From contig NZ_JALNUI010000013.1 in the NCBI RefSeq assembly GCF_026544205.1, positions 1 through 64,000 of the forward strand: a DNA stretch of 64,000 nucleotides, given 5' to 3'. Made by a program: the position numbers and the translations under genes. The notes below the pieces were generated by a model. It made no database searches, was not told the origin of the DNA, and saw nothing but the letters and a program-made list of their open reading frames with translations. Positions 33,705-42,315 of this stretch are shown piece after piece. The number at the start of each line of letters is the position of its first letter. The first letter of the stretch is position 1. The stretch comes from Curtobacterium sp. GC_Cur_3. GTDB taxonomy: Bacteria; Actinomycetota; Actinomycetes; Actinomycetales; Microbacteriaceae.

Positions 33705-34244
33705 TCAGCGGAGCCCCTGTCCGGCTTCCGAGTGACCGGCGGCGTCTCCGGCGTCCAACGAGGCGAGGAAGTCGGCGTTGCCGCGCAGGGCCGGCTTGTA
33801 CCGGTCGAGCTCCGGAGCGTGGACGTTCTCTGCGAGGAGCACGAGAAGGCTGGCGAGGGCGGTGTTCGGCCGGCCATCGGCGTGGAACGTCAGGGCTTCG
33901 AAGGCTCCGAGGGCGACCGAGTCAGGGAACTCCGCCCGTGCCCGCGCGAAAGCCTGGAGTGAGTCGTCGATCCGGCCGAGGTTCCGGAGGGTGCTCCCGT
34001 ACTGGAGCCAGCAGCGGCGTCGGACGTCTCCGGCGAGTCCTCGCTCCATCGCTCGCTCGTAGAAGTCGAGCGCCGTCGCCTCGTCTCCCGCCGTGTCGTA
34101 CGCACCACCGAGCTCGTAGAGGACCCGAGGGTCTTCCGGGTGCTTGGCGTGGATGGGAAGCAGCGCGTCGATGGTCGGGCCCATGTCCTCGCGGTTCCGG
34201 GCGGCGAAGATCGCGTCGAGCTGCGCCTCGATTGCGTCGGACAT
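33705..34244 (-). CDS. Tetratricopeptide (TPR) protein
   Basis: A 179-residue helical repeat protein with about three TPR-like units (VLYELGGAYDTAGDEATALD, FYERAMERG; QYGSTLRNLGRIDDSLQAF; and a further degenerate unit). TPR solenoids bind peptides or partner proteins; none is suggested by neighbours. ATG 34244 is preferred over ATG 34253 because GGGGGTG precedes it. It lies between the repeat array and a terminator. Confidence 0.75.
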   Translation of the reverse strand: MSDAIEAQLDAIFAARNREDMGPTIDALLPIHAKHPEDPRVLYELGGAYDTAGDEATALDFYERAMERGLAGDVRRRCWLQYGSTLRNLGRIDDSLQAFARARAEFPDSVALGAFEALTFHADGRPNTALASLLVLLAENVHAPELDRYKPALRGNADFLASLDAGDAAGHSEAGQGLR

Positions 34245-34315
34245 GGTCAGCACCCCCGATTCGAGCAGTCAAGTGACCGCGATGGCACAGTACCGGTCGT
34301 CTCGAGACGCGTCGG

Positions 34316-34356
34316 TCCTTCCGAGGGCGGCACGCGGAACGCCGCCCTCGGAAGGA
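34316..34356. terminator. Perfect 16-bp hairpin terminator
   Basis: Arms 34316-34331 and 34341-34356 are exact reverse complements (TCCTTCCGAGGGCGGC on the left) with a 9-nt loop. It lies 18 bp beyond the stop of the minus-strand alcohol dehydrogenase, consistent with terminating that operon. Confidence 0.75.
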
Positions 34357-34373
34357 GAGAGGGGATGCGAACG

Positions 34374-35408
34374 CTACGGTCGGATCAGGACCTTGAGGGC
34401 TTTGCGGTCGTCCATCAGCTTGTAGGCGTCCGCGATCGCGTCGAGGGGCATCTCGCGGTCGAAGACGCGTCCGGGGTCGATGGTGCCGTCGAGGACCTGT
34501 GGGATGGCGGCTTCGAGGTAGGCGCGGATGGCCGCGGGGCCGCCGGTGAGGGTGGCGTTCTTCCCGAACAGGGAGCTCATGCCCACGGCGGCTTCTTCGT
34601 ACTGGGGCACTCCGACGCGGCTGATGGTTCCTCCGGGGCGGACGATGCCGACGGCCTGTTCGTAGGCGGGCATGTGCCCGACGGCCTCGAGGACGACGTG
34701 GGACCCCTCGCCGTCGGTGAGTTCCATCACCTTCGCAACACCCTCATCGCCGCGTTCCGCGATGACGTGGGTCGCGCCGAACTCTCGGCCGAGGTCGGTG
34801 CGATCGGTGTGGCGTCCCATCAGGATGATGATCTCGGCACCGAGCTGCTTCGATGCGAGGACGGCCGAGAGACCCACGGCGCCGTCACCGATGACGGTGA
34901 CGGTCTTGCCCGGACCGACGTCGCCGCGGATGGCGGCGTGGTAGCCGGTCAGGTAGACGTCGGAGAGGGTCAACAGGGACGGCATGTACGACTCGTCGGT
35001 GCCCGCGGGGATCTTGACGGCAGTTCCGTCGGCTTCGGGGACGATCAGCTTCTCCGCCTGCGTGGCGGATGGTGCACCGTCGAAGAAGCCGCCGTGGATG
35101 CATGAGGTGGTGATCCCGTCGCGGCAGTACGCGCAGGTGTTGTCGGACCAGGCGAAGGGCACGATGACGGTGTCGCCGACGGAGAGTGTCGCGACGTCGG
35201 CGCCGATCTGCTCGACGACGCCGATCGCTTCGTGCCCCATCCGACGTCCCTCGGAGGTCTCCTCCAGGTCGTGGTACGGGTGCAGGTCCGACCCACAGAC
35301 GCAGGCGTACGTCACACGGACGAGGGCCTCGGTGGAGTGCTGGATGACGGGGTCGGCGACGTTCTCGACGCGGACGTCGCCGGCGCCGTACATGAGTGTG
35401 GCCTTCAT
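34374..35408 (-). CDS. Zinc-dependent alcohol dehydrogenase
   Basis: A 344-residue medium-chain dehydrogenase: catalytic zinc site with CVCGSDLH (Cys38 region) and GHEAIG (about 59-64), a shortened structural-zinc loop (CAYCRDGITTSC), then a Rossmann domain with VIGDGAVGLSAVLASKQLGA. Resembles glutathione-independent or threonine-type alcohol dehydrogenases. It lies downstream of the cupin remnant and decarboxylase genes on the same strand, so all probably belong to one operon ending at the hairpin 34316-34356. Confidence 0.88.
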   Translation of the reverse strand: MKATLMYGAGDVRVENVADPVIQHSTEALVRVTYACVCGSDLHPYHDLEETSEGRRMGHEAIGVVEQIGADVATLSVGDTVIVPFAWSDNTCAYCRDGITTSCIHGGFFDGAPSATQAEKLIVPEADGTAVKIPAGTDESYMPSLLTLSDVYLTGYHAAIRGDVGPGKTVTVIGDGAVGLSAVLASKQLGAEIIILMGRHTDRTDLGREFGATHVIAERGDEGVAKVMELTDGEGSHVVLEAVGHMPAYEQAVGIVRPGGTISRVGVPQYEEAAVGMSSLFGKNATLTGGPAAIRAYLEAAIPQVLDGTIDPGRVFDREMPLDAIADAYKLMDDRKALKVLIRP

Positions 35409-35484
35409 GGATGGGTCCTTCCCTGCGAGTCGGCCGGAGCCGATCGCGCGTGGTGTGAGGGTGTGAGGGTCGTGTCGGAGGGGG

Positions 35485-35550
35485 CTACACGTCGCCAGCG
35501 AACTGCTCCGGCGGGTTCCTGGTGGTCGGGTTGGTCGGTTCGATGTTCAT
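35485..35550 (-). pseudogene. Cupin remnant, 21 codons
   Basis: A complete small frame, MNIEPTNPTTRNPPEQFAGD plus Val and a stop, starts within the decarboxylase stop codon (ATGA overlap, the layout of a true operon gene). Its last ten residues NPPEQFAGDV are identical to residues 14-23 of the cupin at 16179-16586. The rest of the cupin is missing: the stop immediately follows and the next gene is the alcohol dehydrogenase. A functional micropeptide cannot be excluded. Confidence 0.65.
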
Positions 35551-35891
35551 CGGTCCTCTTCCTTCTCGGTCCCGAGGACCCGCTTGGCGACACCCATCGC
35601 TCCCATGCCCTTCGGCCAGCCGGCGTAGAACGTCACGTGCGTGATCGCTTCGATGAGTTCGGTTCGGGTGACCCCGTTCTCGACGGCGCGGCCGACGTGG
35701 AACTCGAGCTGAGCGAGGTCGCCGCCGGCGGCGAGGACGGCGACGGTGATGAGGCTGCGGTCACGGGTGGACAGGTCGGGGCGGTTCCAGACGTCGTCGA
35801 AGAGGACGTCGTCGGTGAGTCCGGCGAGCTTCGGGGCGAAGTCGCCGAGGGTGCGGCGGCCGCCGCCGATCTGACGTGCTTGTTCGGGCAT
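35547..35891 (-). CDS. Carboxymuconolactone decarboxylase-family protein
   Basis: A 114-residue all-helical protein of the CMD/AhpD group: FDDVWNRPDLSTRDRSLITV and HVGRAVENGVTRTELIEAIT, then FYAGWPKGM. The CxxC redox pair of AhpD is absent, so a decarboxylase-like or other role is more likely than peroxidase. First gene of an operon with the cupin remnant and alcohol dehydrogenase. Upstream (35935-35980) lie a run of nine G and four GCGGT repeats, possible slippage sites in its promoter region. Confidence 0.85.
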   Translation of the reverse strand: MPEQARQIGGGRRTLGDFAPKLAGLTDDVLFDDVWNRPDLSTRDRSLITVAVLAAGGDLAQLEFHVGRAVENGVTRTELIEAITHVTFYAGWPKGMGAMGVAKRVLGTEKEEDR

Positions 35892-35934
35892 GAGTGTTCC
35901 TTCCTCGGATGGGTGGTCGCGGGTCACTGCCTGC

Positions 35935-35980
35935 GGGGGGGGGCGAGCCTCCGGCACGGTGCGGTGCGGTGCGGTGCGGT
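35935..35980. repeat. G9 tract and GCGGT tandem repeats
   Basis: A run of nine G (35935-35943) and four perfect GCGGT units (35961-35980) lie 44-89 bp upstream of the decarboxylase start, in the 148-bp gap to the MFS gene. Both are simple repeats able to change length by slippage. Confidence 0.8.
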
Positions 35981-36039
35981 CCACGGTGCAGAGGCCTCCG
36001 CTCGCAACCGACGCACACCGCGTGAGGGTGCTCGGGTCA

Positions 36040-37233
36040 TCAGCCGGGCGCGTCGACGCGGGACGGAGTCGTGTCGGGCACCACGGCGGCGCGGACGTGC
36101 AGCGCGAGGATGCTGAGCGGGACGAGCATGAGCGCGGCGGCGACGATGCCGACGGTGACTGGGCCGAGCGGTCCGAGCGGCCCCTGCAGTGCTGTTGCGG
36201 CGATCCCGGTCCCGATGGCAGTGCCGAGGTTGAAGGTGCTGGTCGGCATCGCGGTGGTGAGGTTCGGTGCATCCCCTCCCAGCCTGGTGGCGAGGGCGAC
36301 GAGGATCGGGTTGGCCGAGAAGCCGACCAGGCCGAGGACCCCGAAGCTGATCAGCACGAGTGTGGGGTTCGTCGACGTCACCGCGATCGCGATCGTCGCC
36401 ACCAGCGTCACGACACCGAACCCGAGCGAGACACCGAAGGGCCTGCGGTCGCCGGCGCGGCCGCCGAGGATGCTGCCCACCACGGACCCGGCGCCGAAGA
36501 CGACGAGTGCGATCGGCACGGCGGTCTCGGGGAGGTCGGCGCGGTCGGTGAGGAGTGGGCTGATGTACCCGTAGGTGGACAGCACGCCGCCGGTGATGCA
36601 GGCGGTGGTGGCCAGGACCAACCAGAGCTCTGCGGACCGCAGCCCACGGAACTCAGCACGGAGCGAAACGTGCGTCGTCCCAGCGGACGGATCCACGAGC
36701 CTCCAGATCGGGAGAGCGAGGACGAGGGCCAGGAGCGCGAGCGCCCAGAACACGGTCTGCCATCCCACGAGCAGGCCTGCGAGAGCACCGAGCGGGACAC
36801 CGAGGACGTTGGCGATGTTGCCGCCGCCGATGACGACGCCGAGTGTTCGGGCTGCGGCGGCGGGGCCAGCGGCCTTGGCCGCGACAACGGAAGCGATCGC
36901 CCAGAACGCACCCGTCGCGAGGGCCGTGAGGAACCGAGCGGCGAGGAAGACCGCGAAGACCGGGACGCTCGCTGCGAGGACCTGTCCCGCGGCGAACGTC
37001 AGCAACGCCGCGATGAGCACCGCCCGGCGGGAGACCCGAAGCGTTGCGAGCGTGACGATCGGTGGGCCCACGACCATCCCGATCGCGAAGACCGTGATCG
37101 CGAGCCCGGCATGGCCGACCGAGACGCCGAAGGTGCGGGCGAGGTCGGGGAGGAGCCCGGCGACGACGAACTCCGAGGTCCCCATCAGGAACGTGCCCGC
37201 GGTCAACGGGAACGTCAGCCGGGGAAGAGCCAT
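36040..37233 (-). CDS. MFS transporter (DHA1 drug-efflux type)
   Basis: A 397-residue major facilitator with 12 predicted helices; an N-terminal TSEFVVAGLLPDLARTFGVS signature typical of AraJ/CmlA/NepI-type DHA1 exporters. Expected to be a proton-driven drug or metabolite exporter. CAGGAG supports the ATG at 37233. It is divergent from an MmyB-type regulator that may control it; a 7-bp inverted repeat lies in the gap. Confidence 0.88.
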   Translation of the reverse strand: MALPRLTFPLTAGTFLMGTSEFVVAGLLPDLARTFGVSVGHAGLAITVFAIGMVVGPPIVTLATLRVSRRAVLIAALLTFAAGQVLAASVPVFAVFLAARFLTALATGAFWAIASVVAAKAAGPAAAARTLGVVIGGGNIANVLGVPLGALAGLLVGWQTVFWALALLALVLALPIWRLVDPSAGTTHVSLRAEFRGLRSAELWLVLATTACITGGVLSTYGYISPLLTDRADLPETAVPIALVVFGAGSVVGSILGGRAGDRRPFGVSLGFGVVTLVATIAIAVTSTNPTLVLISFGVLGLVGFSANPILVALATRLGGDAPNLTTAMPTSTFNLGTAIGTGIAATALQGPLGPLGPVTVGIVAAALMLVPLSILALHVRAAVVPDTTPSRVDAPG

Positions 37234-37330
37234 CGGGTACTCCTGACAGGGGTCGTTGGGCGGACGCCAGCGCGGCACTGGCCTCAGCAACCACGACACC
37301 ACTGCATCGCCGCGGATGGAACGCCCTGCT

Positions 37331-37357
37331 GAGACGTGCCTCGAGAGGGAACGTCTC
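37331..37357. promoter_or_regulatory. Candidate operator, MFS/regulator gap
   Basis: GAGACGT (37331-37337) and ACGTCTC (37351-37357) form a perfect 7-bp inverted repeat with 13-bp spacing, about 18 bp upstream of the -10 box of the divergent regulator gene. Confidence 0.4.
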
Positions 37358-37387
37358 CGGAGCGTGAGGCCGCCGTACCCTGACGGC

Positions 37388-38272
37388 GTGGACAACAAGA
37401 CGGAAGTGCGCGAGTTCCTGATGTCGCGGCGCGCCCGACTCACACCGGAGCAGGCTGGCCTGCCCGGTGGTGGCCGCCGCCGAGTGGCGGGCCTTCGTCG
37501 TGGCGAAGTCGCCGCGCTGGCCGGGCTGAGCGTGGAGTACTACGGACGCATCGAACGCGGACAGGTCGCCGGGGCGTCCACGGCGGTGCTGGAGGCCCTC
37601 GCCCGTGCGCTTCAGCTGTCAGAACCCGAGCGGAGCCATCTCTTCGACCTCGCGCGAGCGGCCGACGGGAACACACTCGCGTCTCGGCCCCGGGGTCGAC
37701 GCTCCCCACGCGCTGCACAACGGCAGAGCATCCAGCAGGTCCTCGGCACGATCCACGACGGGATCGCGGTCGTCCGTGACCAACGGCAGAACCTCCTCGC
37801 CACGAACCAGCTCGCGAAGGCCTTCTACACCTCCGTCATCGGCGACGGATCCGGCATCCCCAACCTCGCACGGTTCCAGTTCCTCGACCCGGCATCGCGG
37901 GACTTCTACCCCGACTGGGACCTGTTCTCCGAGATGTGCGTCGCCGTGATGCGCGCCGAAGCCGGACGAGACCCGCACGACACCGAGCTGCAGGAACTCG
38001 TCGGTGAACTCTCCACCCGCAGCGAGGTGTTCCGACGTCTGTGGAGTGCGCACGACGTGCGCTCCCACGGCTCCGGGACCAAGCGCTTCCACCATCCGGA
38101 CGTGGGTGAACTGGTGCTGTTCTACGAGGAGCTGATGATCACAGCCGACCCCGGCACGGTCCTGATGGTCTACACCGCGGAACCCGGCACACCGACCGCG
38201 GAGCGGCTCGCGTTGCTGGCGTCGTGGGCGGCTGCTCCGACCGGTGCGACTGCGGACGTCGACGCCGACTGA
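37388..38272 (+). CDS. XRE-type regulator with MmyB-like domain, paralogue 2
   Basis: A 294-residue regulator with the same two-domain build as 17024-17929: helix-turn-helix (VAGLRRGEVAALAGLSVEYY) and MmyB-like domain (ARFQFLDPASRDFYPDWDLF, GELSTRS). The GTG start follows TACCCT (37376-37381) by 6 nt, a leaderless layout. Likely targets are the divergent MFS exporter and the convergent SDR; its stop abuts the SDR stop with no gap. Confidence 0.88.
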   Translation: MDNKTEVREFLMSRRARLTPEQAGLPGGGRRRVAGLRRGEVAALAGLSVEYYGRIERGQVAGASTAVLEALARALQLSEPERSHLFDLARAADGNTLASRPRGRRSPRAAQRQSIQQVLGTIHDGIAVVRDQRQNLLATNQLAKAFYTSVIGDGSGIPNLARFQFLDPASRDFYPDWDLFSEMCVAVMRAEAGRDPHDTELQELVGELSTRSEVFRRLWSAHDVRSHGSGTKRFHHPDVGELVLFYEELMITADPGTVLMVYTAEPGTPTAERLALLASWAAAPTGATADVDAD

Positions 38273-39013
38273 TCAACGACCGGGGAACGCGACGCCGGTC
38301 GCTGCCCCGAGGGCGAGCAGCAGCTCGTCCTGGAACTGCGGATCGCGCACGGACGGGTGCGGATCCTGCTGCCGATCGTGGAACCAGTACCCGCCGCTGA
38401 CCATCGTGTCGGGATCACCGATCAGGCGCTCCTGCGTGCGGTGGCCCAGCTCCAGGTCGTCCGGTGCTCCCGCGCCGCCCATCTTCGTCGGCACCCAGCC
38501 CGGATCGACCGCGTTCGCCTGCACGGACGGCCACCGAGTCGCGACCGCGGCAGCGAGTGCGGTGACGAGGAGCTTGCTGTCCGAGTAGCTGCTCGAGGCC
38601 GAGCCGCCCGACCAGTCCACGCCGGCGACACGGGCTCTGCCGCCGCGATGCATGCTGCTGCTGAGGTAGACGTGCCGGCTCGCGCTCGTCAGCACGGCCG
38701 TGAGCAGGTACGGCGCCACCACGTTCACCGGGATCACCGCAGCGCCGGAGATGACGCCCGCGTTGTGGACGACGCCGTCGACCGGTGGCTCGGCCTGCAT
38801 CCGCTGCGCGGCGGCGAGCACCTCGTCCCGGTCGGCGAAGTCCGCCACGACGAGGTCAGCGCCGAGCCTGGTCAGATCCGACACCGCCTCGGCGCGGCGA
38901 TGGGAACGTGCGTGGACGATGACGTCGTGCCCCTGACGGAGCAGGGTCTCCGCGGTCGCTCGTCCGAGCCCGTCGGTGGAGCCCGTGACCAAGATGCGTG
39001 CCATGAGGTCCAT
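38273..39013 (-). CDS. SDR-family oxidoreductase
   Basis: A 246-residue SDR with VTGSTDGLGRATAETLLRQG, HNAGV, and an intact catalytic YSDSK. The motif set is typical of plant-like or daunorubicin C-13 ketoreductase-type SDRs. Two in-frame ATGs exist (39013, 39004); 39013 has a GGAG upstream. Its stop abuts that of the MmyB-type regulator. Substrate unknown. Confidence 0.85.
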   Translation of the reverse strand: MDLMARILVTGSTDGLGRATAETLLRQGHDVIVHARSHRRAEAVSDLTRLGADLVVADFADRDEVLAAAQRMQAEPPVDGVVHNAGVISGAAVIPVNVVAPYLLTAVLTSASRHVYLSSSMHRGGRARVAGVDWSGGSASSSYSDSKLLVTALAAAVATRWPSVQANAVDPGWVPTKMGGAGAPDDLELGHRTQERLIGDPDTMVSGGYWFHDRQQDPHPSVRDPQFQDELLLALGAATGVAFPGR

Positions 39014-39202
39014 GGTGCTCCGATGCGGTCTCCGTACCGGTGCCCTGACAGGGCATCGCACGTTGGTGACCGGCGCCACAGCGTCACTGCACGATCACTG
39101 ACCGAGTCGGTCCGGCGGCGCGGACGTCTCGGCGCACAGGAGTACGACGCACTCCGGGAAGCGAATCCACGATGGAGTAGTCCGTCCTCGGTCCCGCGAC
39201 GG

Positions 39203-39703
39203 CTACCGAGGCGGCAGCGCTGTCCACACCTCGGCCCAGACGACCTCGAAGCCGACCCGGTCGACGTCCCCCGCGCGACGAGCGCGTTCGACGAGCAGGA
39301 GTGCGTCGAGCGAGGCTTCGAGGAGTCGGACGTCGCCGTGCACCTCGGGGCGGCCGTTGCCGTGGAACACCGTGGTCGTGAGTGACCGGACCTGTGGCCT
39401 GGTGCGCCTGGTCGCGGCGCCGAGGACGCCGAAGCCGAGGGCGTAGACCCCGGCGGCTGCGGCGAGCCCGAGGCCGCGCGGATGACCGAGCGTGAGCATG
39501 ACCACGACGGCCACCACCGCGCCGAGCACCGGCCACACGTGCCAGGCACGCAGGAGCACGGCGTCCCGAACGGTGGTCCCCGGGGCGAACACCACGAGGG
39601 TCCTGCTGCTCCACATCGTCCGGCTGACGGGGTGTTCCGTGTACCGGCCCCACCGGTGCACGCCGTGGGACAGCGGGGTGTGGTGTGCGGTGGTCGCGCT
39701 CAT
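39203..39703 (-). CDS. Hypothetical membrane protein, paired with 39700-40302
   Basis: A 166-residue protein with two predicted membrane helices (about 57-75 and 79-97) between a cytoplasmic N-terminus (HGVHRWGRYTEHP) and a soluble C-terminal region. No family recognised with confidence. It overlaps the stop of the preceding gene by 4 nt, so the pair is co-translated. Confidence 0.6.
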   Translation of the reverse strand: MSATTAHHTPLSHGVHRWGRYTEHPVSRTMWSSRTLVVFAPGTTVRDAVLLRAWHVWPVLGAVVAVVVMLTLGHPRGLGLAAAAGVYALGFGVLGAATRRTRPQVRSLTTTVFHGNGRPEVHGDVRLLEASLDALLLVERARRAGDVDRVGFEVVWAEVWTALPPR

Positions 39704-40302
39704 CGGTGGTCCTCGCCGGTCCCGAGGCGTCCGACCTCGACGGCGCGGATGCCGCCGACCTCGGCGCGGACCGGAGTCGCGACCGGCGCGTGTGCGACGT
39801 CCCGGTGTCGCAGTGCCACGAGGCAGGGGAAGCAGAGCAGGTCGCCCTCGTGCACGTCCGCCGGCAGCGGTGCCGGCAGCCGGTGGAACGGCCCGTCGGC
39901 GAACCCGTCGCACGGACTCACGACGTACGTCTGCGTCGCCGGGGCGGTGCTCGCCCGACCGATGAGCCGCACCTGGTCCAGCACGGCGCTCTGCGGCAGG
40001 ACGGCGTCGAGTTCGACGAGCACCACCCCGGACAGCGGCCGGCGGACGCGCAGCACCGACGCCACGGCCACGCTCACGTCGCGCGGCTGCCAGTCCCGCG
40101 GTCGGTACCGGGGCGGTGCCTGCTCCGCGGTGTGGACGCACGGCGTCCCGACGACGTCCGCGAGCCGCGCCATCGAGATCGCGGCGATGCAGACGTCCGC
40201 CGTGGTGGCAACGGTGCGCGCCGGCCAGAGGGACGGTTCCAGCGGTTCGGGGATCGACGCCCGCAGCGTCGGCATGATCGTGGTGAGTGTCACGTCCGTC
40301 AC
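39700..40302 (-). CDS. Hypothetical soluble protein, paired with 39203-39703
   Basis: About 200 residues, no membrane helix, two cysteine clusters (SPCDG and LLCFPCLVAL). No family recognised. A GTG at 40302 preceded by GGGGACGG is chosen; ATGs at 40326 and 40275 are alternatives. Translationally coupled to the membrane protein downstream. Confidence 0.5.
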   Translation of the reverse strand: MTDVTLTTIMPTLRASIPEPLEPSLWPARTVATTADVCIAAISMARLADVVGTPCVHTAEQAPPRYRPRDWQPRDVSVAVASVLRVRRPLSGVVLVELDAVLPQSAVLDQVRLIGRASTAPATQTYVVSPCDGFADGPFHRLPAPLPADVHEGDLLCFPCLVALRHRDVAHAPVATPVRAEVGGIRAVEVGRLGTGEDHR

Positions 40303-40498
40303 GATGCCGTCCCCGGCGGTGCACACTGCCGATCCTCACGGAGTCCCGACGGCCGCACGGCGACTCCGCACGGATCACTCACACCGCAGCTGTCCCTTGG
40401 ACCGAGCGGCGAGGAAGCCACTGTCCTGGACGCCCTCCACCGACGCTCGCTACGGTTGACCGCCGCTCCGTCAAGCGGCCCCGACCCGAGGAGCACGG

Positions 40499-40768
40499 AT
40501 GACCATGACGACCGATGCCGACACGGCTCCCTCTCGACGGGTGGCCCCCGCACTGCTCGGTCTGTCCGTCGTCCTGCAGGTCCTCAGCAACCTCGTCTTC
40601 CCCGGCCTCGGCATCGCCTTCGTCGCGTTGCTCTGGTGGCGTCGAGCACGGCTGACCCGACCGTTCGTCGTCGTGCTGATCGTGGTCGCCGTGCTCAGCG
40701 CGGCATTCCTCGCGGTCGCCGTCGCGGACGTCGTCTGGGGTCCCCAGGTCGGGTACCACTTCGGCTGA
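40499..40768 (+). CDS. Small membrane protein, two helices
   Basis: An 89-residue protein with two membrane helices (about 18-45 and 54-76). GAGGAG lies 6 nt before the ATG. No family recognised; neighbours are unrelated and convergent. Confidence 0.6.
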   Translation: MTMTTDADTAPSRRVAPALLGLSVVLQVLSNLVFPGLGIAFVALLWWRRARLTRPFVVVLIVVAVLSAAFLAVAVADVVWGPQVGYHFG

Positions 40769-40771
40769 CCG

Positions 40772-41629
40772 TCAGGACAGCGAGCTGTCCTCGGCCACCT
40801 CGAACGCCTCGAACCGCTCGTCAGCCAGCACGGCGTCGACCAGGGACCGCGGCCCCGCGACGATCGTCGAGTCCCAGTCGATCTCCGATGCCATGACCCA
40901 GGCGTGGTCCTCGGGCCAGAACAGCTGCGGGGTGTGCTGCAGCGGAACCACGGGACCGAGGCGAGTGTGCTCGAGCCACGTGGGATCGGCCAGCGTCGGC
41001 AGGTCGGTCGCAGCGAGGATGAGGTCCCGACCGGGCCAGCCGAACCGAGGCACGGACAACGCCGACGTGATCGCGTCCTGGGCTCGCCGGTGCTCCGCAG
41101 TGCGGTCGGCCATGTACTCACGGAGTTCGACGCGTTCCTCGGCAGACGGGGTGTCGGCACTCTGCCATCCGAACGCCATGGTCGAGCCGCCGCTGAGGTC
41201 GCTCTGGCCGTCCCAGAACCCGGCCACGAGGTCATCGGGCGTCGAGGTCGCACGCCCGAGGTGTTCCGTGAGCGCGGCGAGCACCACGGGGTCGAACCAG
41301 CCCTCCTCGGGCGGCGACACCCGCCACCCGTCCGGGAACGGCACGTCGGACTCGTCGTCGCGCCCGCTGGCGGCAGCCCAGGTCACGCTCGGGGAGACCG
41401 CGCTCCCGGTGCGTGCGGCGACGTCCGCCCATCGCCACCGCACCTCGTCGAGCACCGGGTGGTCCCAGTACTCGTCAGCGATCGACCGGTCCTCGAGCAC
41501 CGCGGTCAGTGGGTGGAGGATCCGGGCGTACGCCGCGAAGCCCGTCCCCGCGATGCCGCCGACGCCGTCGCCGTCGCCGGCCCGCGCGAGCAGCCACGTG
41601 CCACGGCCGGCGTCACGGTTGAGGTCCAT
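40772..41629 (-). CDS. Hypothetical soluble protein
   Basis: A 285-residue acidic, Trp-rich soluble protein without recognised motifs (for example PPEEGWFDPVVLAAL and LPTLADPTWLEHTR). TACGCT (complement 41636-41641) lies 6 nt before the ATG, supporting a leaderless start. Confidence 0.6.
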   Translation of the reverse strand: MDLNRDAGRGTWLLARAGDGDGVGGIAGTGFAAYARILHPLTAVLEDRSIADEYWDHPVLDEVRWRWADVAARTGSAVSPSVTWAAASGRDDESDVPFPDGWRVSPPEEGWFDPVVLAALTEHLGRATSTPDDLVAGFWDGQSDLSGGSTMAFGWQSADTPSAEERVELREYMADRTAEHRRAQDAITSALSVPRFGWPGRDLILAATDLPTLADPTWLEHTRLGPVVPLQHTPQLFWPEDHAWVMASEIDWDSTIVAGPRSLVDAVLADERFEAFEVAEDSSLS

Positions 41630-41649
41630 GCCCGCAGCGTACCGGCGGG

Positions 41650-42219
41650 TCAGAACCGGACGGGGCCGATCCGCTCGTCGTGCTCCAGGAACCGCCGCGT
41701 CTGCCGTTGCTGCGCCACGCCGACGATGACCGCCGCGACGACGAGCCCGACTGCGGCGACGAGGAGCCCGCTGCTGAACACGTTGGCCCCGTGGCCGATG
41801 ACCTGCGCGAGCTGGTTCATCGCGATCGACACCCCGAGGCCTCCACTCTGGACGGCGGACAGCACGATGCCGTCCCGGGACTGGAACGCGTAGTCGGCGG
41901 CGACGAGCTGTTCGTCCGCCGACAGGTCGTCGGTCGAGTCACGTCGGATCGCCCGCCGGATCCGGCGGACAGCGTCCTGGTCACCGAACCGCCTGCCGTT
42001 CGACCAACCCGTTCCCAGTGACGCCCGCAGCGTCAACGCCGTGATCATCAGGGCCAGCCCGGCCACCGAGGCACCGATGACCACGGAGCGCCAGCCCAGT
42101 CCGACGAGGAAGCCGGCGAGCACACTCGTCACGACGAACGCCACGACCGAGACGACCACCAACCGTGTCACTGCAACGCGCATGACGAGCCGTCCGTCCC
42201 CGTCGGTCACACTGCGCAT
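41650..42219 (-). CDS. Hypothetical membrane protein
   Basis: A 189-residue protein with two N-terminal helices (about 17-62), a charged central segment (DSTDDLSADEQLVAADYAFQ) and two C-terminal helices. No family recognised. Confidence 0.6.
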   Translation of the reverse strand: MRSVTDGDGRLVMRVAVTRLVVVSVVAFVVTSVLAGFLVGLGWRSVVIGASVAGLALMITALTLRASLGTGWSNGRRFGDQDAVRRIRRAIRRDSTDDLSADEQLVAADYAFQSRDGIVLSAVQSGGLGVSIAMNQLAQVIGHGANVFSSGLLVAAVGLVVAAVIVGVAQQRQTRRFLEHDERIGPVRF

Positions 42220-42315
42220 CAGTGGCCCCTTCGCCGTCGTCCCGCAGCGAGCATACGCACCACTGACGCACCGGGCCGCCGACGGACGGGCGCGCCCCAC
42301 CCCTACGATCGCAGC

